Shown: positions 58,618 through 64,000 of the stretch, piece after piece | Layout: each line of letters begins with the position of its first letter | Numbering within the stretch: position 1 is the first letter of the stretch | Assembly (NCBI RefSeq): GCF_026004075.1 | Contig: NZ_BPIK01000001.1 | Coordinates: forward strand, 1,528,041 to 1,592,040 | Reading direction: 5' to 3' | DNA from: Meiothermus sp. | GTDB lineage: Bacteria; Deinococcota; Deinococci; Deinococcales; Thermaceae | DNA length: 64,000 nt | The notes under the pieces: generated by a model | Seen by the model: only the letters and a program-made list of their open reading frames with translations | Database searches by the model: none | Told to the model about the DNA's origin: nothing | Program-made: the position numbers and the translations under genes

Positions 58618-58818
58618 TTATACGTCGTAGGGCATCAGACGGTGGACACGGCGCTCTTCACCTTTCGAAAAGGTAAAGTCGCGCCCTTTCTGACGGCGGC
58701 TGCTGCCCGACTTGTGCCAGTTGAGGTGGCGCTTCCCCGGCTTTTTGCCTACCACTTTGCCTGTAGCCGTGATCTTGACACGGCTTTTGGCGCCCTTATG
58801 GGTCTTCATCTTGGCCAT
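58618..58818 (-). CDS. rpmI: 50S ribosomal protein L35
   Basis: 66 aa, preceded by TAGGAG. Diagnostic: MAKMKTHKGAKSRVKITATG, KRHLNWHKSGSSRRQKG and the C-terminal EERRVHRLMPY. It pairs with rplT in the usual order. infC, which normally precedes rpmI, is absent: a FAD oxidoreductase gene lies upstream instead, and rpmI has its own promoter. Confidence 0.97.
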   Translation of the reverse strand: MAKMKTHKGAKSRVKITATGKVVGKKPGKRHLNWHKSGSSRRQKGRDFTFSKGEERRVHRLMPYDV

Positions 58819-58881
58819 GGTCTACTCCTATGTGGCCGCTCGAGTGCCTCCTGGGAGGGCTTCAAACTCGGCAGCCTTGCA

Positions 58882-58910
58882 AGTATAGCATCCCCTGGGC
58901 TACCTGCCAA
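58882..58910 (-). promoter_or_regulatory. promoter of rpmI-rplT
   Basis: On the reverse strand TTGGCA (58905-58910), 17-base spacer and TATACT (58882-58887) preceded by TGC (extended -10). The roughly 60-base leader contains a GCCTCC/GGAGGGC-type hairpin. Confidence 0.75.
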
Positions 58911-58912
58911 CC

Positions 58913-60049
58913 CTAAACGATATTCTTTTCAACTGTATTTTTTGCGCCAGCAAATCGTTCGTAGCGCAGTGCGTCTATATTCAAACTGCAGGCCCGACCC
59001 TCCACCACTTCCTCGGCCATCAGACGGCCTACCATAGCAGCCTGTTGCACCCCATGGCCGGAAAAGCCACAGGCGTTAACCCAGCCCTCCACACCGGGCA
59101 TCCGGCCCAGGATGGGGTTGTGGTCGGGGGTCACCTCATAGTAGCCCCACCAACTGGCTTTGTGGTCGAGCTGGAACTGCTCGAGCCAGGGGAAGCGAGC
59201 CAGGCCCACCTCCAGGGTGGGCTCGAGCCAGCTCCAGTCCATACCCTCGCTAAAGCCCAGGTCATCTGGGTTGCTGCGGCCAAAGATTAACCGGTCGTGC
59301 TCGGGACGAAACCAGAAACCGCTGGACAGATCTATGGTCAGGGGGTGCCAGGCAGGATGGGGAATGGGCGCGGTGCAGAAAACCATCCGTCGGGCGGGAT
59401 GCACGGGAATTTCCAGCCCGGCCCTGCGCCCCACCTCGCCCGCCCAGGCCCCAGCAGCATTGAGAATGATACGGGTCTCGAGCAATCCTTGGGAGGTCTG
59501 CACCTTCCACCCGGCCTTGGTCGGTTCGGCTGAGCAAAACTCGGTCTCGGTAAGCACCACAGCACCCAACTCCCTTGCACGCCGGAGGTAAGCCATGCAA
59601 ATGCCATGGGGGTCTACAATGCCATCAGCAGGGCCATAAGTAGCCCCCAGGGTAGGTTCCAGGCCCGCGGCCAGCGGCATGAAGTCGAACCATTCCTGAG
59701 CAGCCTCGAGATCCCGCACCTCCACCGGCACTCCCAGGCTGCGCTGCAGCTCCACCCCCGCCAGGTGCTGTTCCCACTGGGAGTCCGGCACCAAAAACAA
59801 GTAGCCGATGGGCCGGTAGGCGGCTTCGGGCATCTGTTGGTACTCTTGAATGGAATACCAGGACAGAAGGATGTTGGTGGCTTCAGTAAACTGCACCCGC
59901 ACACCCGCCGCGCTCTTGCCGGTCGAACCCATGGCCGGCGCCGGAGCCTGCTCAAGCACAGCTATTCGCAGGCCGCGTTCGGCCAGGCGATAGGCACAGG
60001 CCGCACCGATAATGCCCGCCCCAGCAACTAAGATATCGTACTGCATCAT
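58913..60049 (-). CDS. FAD-dependent amino-acid/sarcosine-type oxidoreductase (DAO family)
   Basis: 378 aa. N-terminal FAD motif ILVAGAGIIGAACAYRLAERG, then LEQAPAPAMGSTGKSAAGVR (the glycine-serine loop of DAO flavoproteins), ILNAAGAWAGEVGRRAG, and the C-terminal YYEVTPDHNPILGRMPGVEGWVNACGFSGHGVQQAAMVGRLMAE read in segments. The family oxidises glycine, sarcosine, proline or related amines; SGHG near the end is typical of sarcosine-oxidase-beta/dimethylglycine-type members. The substrate is not defined. The leaderless promoter supports ATG 60049. It lies downstream of the ABC-transporter genes. Confidence 0.85.
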   Translation of the reverse strand: MMQYDILVAGAGIIGAACAYRLAERGLRIAVLEQAPAPAMGSTGKSAAGVRVQFTEATNILLSWYSIQEYQQMPEAAYRPIGYLFLVPDSQWEQHLAGVELQRSLGVPVEVRDLEAAQEWFDFMPLAAGLEPTLGATYGPADGIVDPHGICMAYLRRARELGAVVLTETEFCSAEPTKAGWKVQTSQGLLETRIILNAAGAWAGEVGRRAGLEIPVHPARRMVFCTAPIPHPAWHPLTIDLSSGFWFRPEHDRLIFGRSNPDDLGFSEGMDWSWLEPTLEVGLARFPWLEQFQLDHKASWWGYYEVTPDHNPILGRMPGVEGWVNACGFSGHGVQQAAMVGRLMAEEVVEGRACSLNIDALRYERFAGAKNTVEKNIV

Positions 60050-60056
60050 CGCGCCT

Positions 60057-60085
60057 ACTGTAGCGTATCAGGCAGTTCGGTACAA
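60057..60085 (-). promoter_or_regulatory. leaderless promoter of the FAD oxidoreductase
   Basis: On the reverse strand TTGTAC (60080-60085), 17-base spacer and TACAGT (60057-60062), with ATG 60049 7 bases after the -10. Confidence 0.65.
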
Positions 60086-60101
60086 AGTGGGGCGTTACAG
60101 C

Positions 60102-61169
60102 TCATGCCGGGAGCAAATAGGTTCCCTGCGGAGCAAACCATATCCGAACCTTCTCGCCACGGCCCGGCAGCTCGGGGGCGTCGCCTGCGACCACACCCTC
60201 GAGCCGACCCACAGCGGTGTCTACGCTGAACTCGGTAGAGGAACCCAGAAAGGACACCAGGTGCACGGTGCCCTCGAGGCCCTCCCCTTCCCTCGAGACC
60301 CGCAGGGCCTCCGGCCGCACCATCACCGTCACCCTGCCCGAGATGCCCTCCTGCTGGTGGGGCAGGCTGTAAGTTCCTACCTGGAGGAGTCCGCCGCTGT
60401 AGTACCCTTCAAAAAAGTTGGCCCGCCCGATAAAGTCGGCGGCAAAGCGGCTGATGGGCCTGGTGTAGAGGGTACGGGGGTCGCCCTGCTGCTCGATGAC
60501 CCCCTTGTTCATCAGCACCACTAGGTCGGAGATGGCCATGGCCTCTTCCTGGTCGTGGGTTACGTAGAGCGAGGTGATGCCGAGTTCTTGCTGTATGTCG
60601 CGGATTTCCTCGCGCACCCGCTTGCGCAGCTTGGCGTCGAGGTTGGAGAGCGGTTCATCGAAAAGCAGCACCCGTGGCTGCATAACCAGCGAGCGGGCCA
60701 GGGCTACCCGTTGCTGCTGCCCCCCCGATAGGGCCGCTACCGGGCGCTCCTCGAGGCCCGTCAGGCCTACCTGCCGTACCACCTCGGCCACCCGCTCGCG
60801 GATTTCCTCCCTGGGGCGACGGGTCACCTCGAGGCCATAGGCGATGTTCTGATAGACGTTCATATGGGGGAAGAGGGCGTAGCTCTGGAACATCATGGTG
60901 ATGTCGCGCAGATATGCCGGTAGCCGGGTGACGTCCTCCCCGCCAAAAAGAATGCGTCCCTCGGTGGGGCGCTCGAGCCCGGCTACCATGCGCAGGATGG
61001 TGGTTTTTCCACAACCCGAGGGGCCCAGTAGGGTGACGAGCTTCCCCGCCGGTAGCTCCAGGTCTACCTTTTCCACCGCGGTCACTTTGCCGAATTTCTT
61101 GACGATGCCCTCGAGCCTAACCGACACCGCCTGGTGCGCGCCCTTCAGATTGGCTACAGCTTGCTGCAT
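60102..61169 (-). CDS. ABC transporter ATP-binding protein (FbpC/PotA-type)
   Basis: 355 aa from ATG 61169. Walker A LLGPSGCGKTT, Q-loop MMFQSYALFPHMNV, signature LSGGQQQRVALARSL, Walker B VLLFDEPLSNLDAKLR and H-loop VTHDQEEAMAISD are present, followed by a TOBE domain (VTVMVRPEALRVS). MMFQSYALFPH and the TOBE domain place it with ferric-ion, polyamine or phosphonate importers. It is coupled to the permease gene upstream (7-base gap). Confidence 0.93.
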   Translation of the reverse strand: MQQAVANLKGAHQAVSVRLEGIVKKFGKVTAVEKVDLELPAGKLVTLLGPSGCGKTTILRMVAGLERPTEGRILFGGEDVTRLPAYLRDITMMFQSYALFPHMNVYQNIAYGLEVTRRPREEIRERVAEVVRQVGLTGLEERPVAALSGGQQQRVALARSLVMQPRVLLFDEPLSNLDAKLRKRVREEIRDIQQELGITSLYVTHDQEEAMAISDLVVLMNKGVIEQQGDPRTLYTRPISRFAADFIGRANFFEGYYSGGLLQVGTYSLPHQQEGISGRVTVMVRPEALRVSREGEGLEGTVHLVSFLGSSTEFSVDTAVGRLEGVVAGDAPELPGRGEKVRIWFAPQGTYLLPA

Positions 61170-61176
61170 ATTGACC

Positions 61177-63399
61177 TCACACCGCGGACTCCAGCGAGGC
61201 GCCGCGTCCCAGCCGCCTCGAGGCGGCAAACAGAATCAGGATGACCGTGAGCAAACCCAGAATCATTACCGTGGCCATGGCCGCGCCCCGGCCCAGGTCG
61301 CCCTGCTCGATCCAGCGCAACATCAGCACGGTGGCCAGTGCGTTTCCGGGGCTAATCAGGAAGATAATCTGGCTGATGGCGGTCATGCCCCGCACAAAGG
61401 CGAAAACCAGCCCGGCCAGAAGCTGGGGGATAAGCAAGGGCAGCAACACCCTGCGCAGGGTGGTGCTCGAGGGCGCTCTGAGCAGGGTGGAGGCTTCCTC
61501 CAGGCTTTTATCAATCTGGGAAAGGCCCGAGATAACCCCCCGCACCGCTGCTGGCATGTTACGAAAAACCAGCGCCAGCACGATGATGATGCCGGTGCCG
61601 GTAAGCAGCCAGGGGCCGGTGTTGAAGGCCAGGATGTAGGCTACACCCATCACGGTGCCGGGGGTGGCAAAGGAGAGCATCGAACCCACTTCTAATAGCC
61701 CCCGCCCCCAGAACTGCTGCCTCGAGACCAGATAGGCAATCAGGGAGCCTACCAGGGTGGCGATAATTGCGCTGATAAAGGCCAGTTGCGCAGTTTTGAA
61801 CAGTACCGGCAGGCCCAGGTTGGTCAGGTCAATGTAGTGCTTGAAGGTAAAGCTGTTGTTGATACCCCAAATTTGTACAAAGGAGCCAAAGAAAATTGAG
61901 AAGTACAACAGCACCACCGCCAGGCCCCACAAGGCCAGGATGCTTTGCAGGGTGCGCTCGAGCCAGACCGGCAAGGGCGAAAAGTTGCCCGCTCCGGGCT
62001 TGCCCGTAACCGTAACAAACGAAGTATTGCCCAGCCACACGCGCTGCAAGCCGAATATCACCAGTACCAGACACAATAGCACCGCGCCGTAGACCGCTGC
62101 CTCGTTGGGGTCGTAGCGTCCGGTCAGGGCCAGGAATACCTCGGTGGCCAGGAAGTTGCGGTCACCCCCCAGCAGCATAGGGTTGCCGAAGTCGGCCAGC
62201 GACTCGATGATGGTCAGCAAAAATGCCGCCGCCAGCCCAGGGCGCAGCAGGGGCCAAGTAATGCGGCGGAAGGTATCCCAGGGGTGGGCCCGCAGGGTGG
62301 CCGAAGCCTCCTCGAGGGCCGGGTTCAGGCCCTGCACCGAGCCGCGCAGAATCAGGAAGGCCACTGGGGTGAAAGCGAAAATTTGGGCAATGGCTACCCC
62401 GTTGATGCCAAACAAAAAACTGGTTTTGAGGCCCAGCAGGTCGCTGGTGATGATGCCGCTGCGCCCCAGCCAGTAGATGAGGGCAAACGCGAACACAAAC
62501 GGTGGGGTGATGAGGGGCAGCAGGCTGACCACCCCCAGGCTGCGGCGAACCCAGTCGGCCCTCGAGCGCTGCTCCAAGAGCGCGAACACCAGTCCCAGCG
62601 CAGTGGTAATGGGGGCCACGATGAGGGCTAGGTACAGGCTGGTAGGAAATGCCCCACCCCCAAAAATGCCCGCACCCACAATCCAACCCAGCACCAGACC
62701 CGCCACCAAACCGCTGAAGACTCGAGGCCAGCGCCAACCTCCACGGGCCGCCAGCCCCGCACCCAACAGCCCAGCGACCAGGGTAACCAGGCCCACCTGC
62801 AAGCGCTCCGACTGGGCAGTGTAGGGATTCTCGATGGTGATGAACAGCGGTGAGCTGAGCACGCTTTGAATCTTGCTGAGGGTAAAGACACCCTTAACCA
62901 CCACCGATTCGTGCAGCACGGTAAAAAGTGGATAGATAATGAACAGCAGCACAAACAGCGCAGACAGCAGGATACTGGTAGTGACAAAGGGGTCGTTTTG
63001 GATAATGCCTGACTCGCTCAGCCCAATGCCCACCACCGTCAGCAGGGCGACCAGCACCACCAGCGCGCCCAACCCCAGCGGCGCCGAGGTAGCCACCAGC
63101 CACCCCACACCTGCCAGAAAGCCCCCGGAACCTAGCACCACCAAGGCGTAGCCCCTATGCACCAGGGGAAGGCGGAGCAAGCTCAGGGCCGTAAGGCTGA
63201 GTGCAATGGCCAGCAGCACCGCTCCCAACACCGGGGCGGTGCTCATAGCCAGAAGGTTGGGGTTGAACTCGAGGAAACTTCGGTCGGTACGAACCCACGG
63301 CAGTAGCAAGAGGCCCAGCAGGCTTACCAGTCCGGCCATCCACGCAGAAGACCTTCCGCTGGCCATGCCCACAAGGCCGGTTTTTCCTATTACAGCCAT
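61177..63399 (-). CDS. two-domain ABC permease (FbpB/ferric type)
   Basis: 740 aa, larger than usual for FbpB because of an extra hydrophobic N-terminal region (about residues 1-130 with several helices). Two fused permease halves each carry an EAA loop: NPALEEASATLRAHPWDTFRRITWPLLRPGL and DKSLEEASTLLRAPSSTTLRRVLLPLLIPQL, read in segments. That is typical of Fe3+ importers. ATG 63399 follows AAAGGAG. It sits between the binding protein and the ATPase genes. Confidence 0.92.
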   Translation of the reverse strand: MAVIGKTGLVGMASGRSSAWMAGLVSLLGLLLLPWVRTDRSFLEFNPNLLAMSTAPVLGAVLLAIALSLTALSLLRLPLVHRGYALVVLGSGGFLAGVGWLVATSAPLGLGALVVLVALLTVVGIGLSESGIIQNDPFVTTSILLSALFVLLFIIYPLFTVLHESVVVKGVFTLSKIQSVLSSPLFITIENPYTAQSERLQVGLVTLVAGLLGAGLAARGGWRWPRVFSGLVAGLVLGWIVGAGIFGGGAFPTSLYLALIVAPITTALGLVFALLEQRSRADWVRRSLGVVSLLPLITPPFVFAFALIYWLGRSGIITSDLLGLKTSFLFGINGVAIAQIFAFTPVAFLILRGSVQGLNPALEEASATLRAHPWDTFRRITWPLLRPGLAAAFLLTIIESLADFGNPMLLGGDRNFLATEVFLALTGRYDPNEAAVYGAVLLCLVLVIFGLQRVWLGNTSFVTVTGKPGAGNFSPLPVWLERTLQSILALWGLAVVLLYFSIFFGSFVQIWGINNSFTFKHYIDLTNLGLPVLFKTAQLAFISAIIATLVGSLIAYLVSRQQFWGRGLLEVGSMLSFATPGTVMGVAYILAFNTGPWLLTGTGIIIVLALVFRNMPAAVRGVISGLSQIDKSLEEASTLLRAPSSTTLRRVLLPLLIPQLLAGLVFAFVRGMTAISQIIFLISPGNALATVLMLRWIEQGDLGRGAAMATVMILGLLTVILILFAASRRLGRGASLESAV

Positions 63400-63441
63400 T
63401 CAGGCTCCTTTGATAGCGTTGTAGTTATCGCCCGCATCACT

Positions 63442-63473
63442 TGAATGACTCCGCCGTTAGGCGGAGTCATTCA
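63442..63473 (-). terminator. strong hairpin between binding-protein and permease genes
   Basis: A perfect 14-base stem (TGAATGACTCCGCC with its complement) and 4-base loop. Without a T-run, it may act as an attenuator that keeps the binding protein in excess over the permease, as in many ABC operons. Confidence 0.6.
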
Positions 63474-63506
63474 GCAAATCAACCAATCATCACTTCCAGC
63501 ATGGGT

Positions 63507-64000
63507 TTAGCGGCGCGGCAACGGGAATACCTCTCTTGTCCAGCGGGCAATCAGCCGCTGGCGCAGATCGGGGTCGCCGTACTTCTTGGCGTCGTAGTTG
63601 ATGAGCTTGAAGTCTTTGGGGTTGGGAATGCCTTCGATTAGAGGGGTTTTGGTGTTGGAAGGCAACGAGAAAATGCCTGCCCGGAAGCCCACCTGCTGGC
63701 CCTCGGGAGAAGTAGCCCAGTCCATGAAGGCCTGGCCGTTGGCTTTGTTCTTAGCCCCGCGCACCAGGCTCAGGCCGCCGATTTCGTAGCCTGTACCCTC
63801 ACAGGGAGCCACAATCTCGATGGGGAAGCCTTGCTTCTTGAACTCCACCAGGTCGTGCATGAACTGAATCCCAATGCCAATCTCACCGCGCCCCAGCGCA
63901 ATGCGCGGGGCCACGCCCGAGCGGGTGTATTCGGCCACGTTGCGGTGATAGCTCTTCATCAGATCGAACGCTTCATCCTCGCCGAACAACTGCACCAAGG
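63507..64000 (-). CDS. ferric-type ABC substrate-binding protein, C-terminal part (runs off right edge)
   Basis: About 164 residues up to the window edge. Seen: a helical segment FDLMKSYHRNVAEYTRSG, GEIGIGIQFMHDLVEFKKQGFPIEIVAPCEG, GYEIGGLSLVRGAKNKANGQAFMDWATSPEGQQVGF in segments, and a basic C-terminus. The GAKN-x-x-A-x-x-F-x-DW pattern is typical of FbpA/FutA/AfuA iron-binding and related proteins. The N-terminus and signal peptide lie outside the window. Confidence 0.88.
   Translation of the reverse strand, partial: LVQLFGEDEAFDLMKSYHRNVAEYTRSGVAPRIALGRGEIGIGIQFMHDLVEFKKQGFPIEIVAPCEGTGYEIGGLSLVRGAKNKANGQAFMDWATSPEGQQVGFRAGIFSLPSNTKTPLIEGIPNPKDFKLINYDAKKYGDPDLRQRLIARWTREVFPLPRR

Overview
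The window is a GC-rich bacterial chromosome segment whose gene families, very frequent CTCGAG and many leaderless transcripts (a -10 box 6-7 bases before the start codon) point to the Deinococcus-Thermus phylum, most likely Meiothermus. This rests on gene content and composition, not on a database match.

Layout. 1-4.3 kb: housekeeping genes (hflX fragment, HAD phosphatase, YdcF-like protein, DivIVA, YggS, purine nucleoside phosphorylase). 4.4-13.5 kb: a 9.1 kb integrated element bounded by an exact 45-bp direct repeat, inserted in the 3' end of a tRNA-Met(CAT) gene that sits beside tRNA-fMet. It carries a tyrosine integrase, an excisionase-like gene broken by an IS256-family insertion, a primase-polymerase, an AAA+ helicase, a dense iteron-like cluster and a TerS-like protein. 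No capsid or conjugation genes are visible, so it resembles a phage satellite (PICI-like) or an integrative plasmid. 13.7-21.2 kb: XdhC and a molybdenum hydroxylase (FeS, Mo and FAD subunits) with CoxD/CoxE-type maturation proteins. 21.2-36.4 kb: two identical-length (930 bp) IS5-family copies in inverted orientation flanking a subtilase, an acyl-CoA carboxylase subunit, tpiA, an aminotransferase, the E1 subunits of a 2-oxoacid dehydrogenase, a Uma2 nuclease, glyS behind a T-box leader and an Ig/RCC1 lipoprotein.

36.5-47.8 kb: a heme locus. hemA-C-D-B, a histidine kinase and response regulator, and hemE-Q-H-G form one tightly coupled leftward operon, with hemL divergent. HemQ implies the coproporphyrin-dependent route. 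48-57.8 kb: an ABC importer followed by a nearly complete ureide pathway (OHCU decarboxylase, cytochrome-c urate oxidase PuuD, HIU hydrolase, allantoate amidohydrolase, allantoinase, ureidoglycine aminohydrolase and a ureidoglycolate-amidohydrolase-like enzyme). Together they would take urate to glyoxylate and ammonia, and the molybdenum hydroxylase at 15-19 kb could supply urate from xanthine. 58-64 kb: rplT/rpmI, a FAD oxidoreductase and a ferric-type ABC transporter running off the right edge.

Non-coding items include a 137-bp two-hairpin repeat present twice, another dispersed intergenic repeat, candidate integrase arm sites at both ends of the element, and a direct repeat at the hemA promoter with the spacing expected of an OmpR-type regulator.
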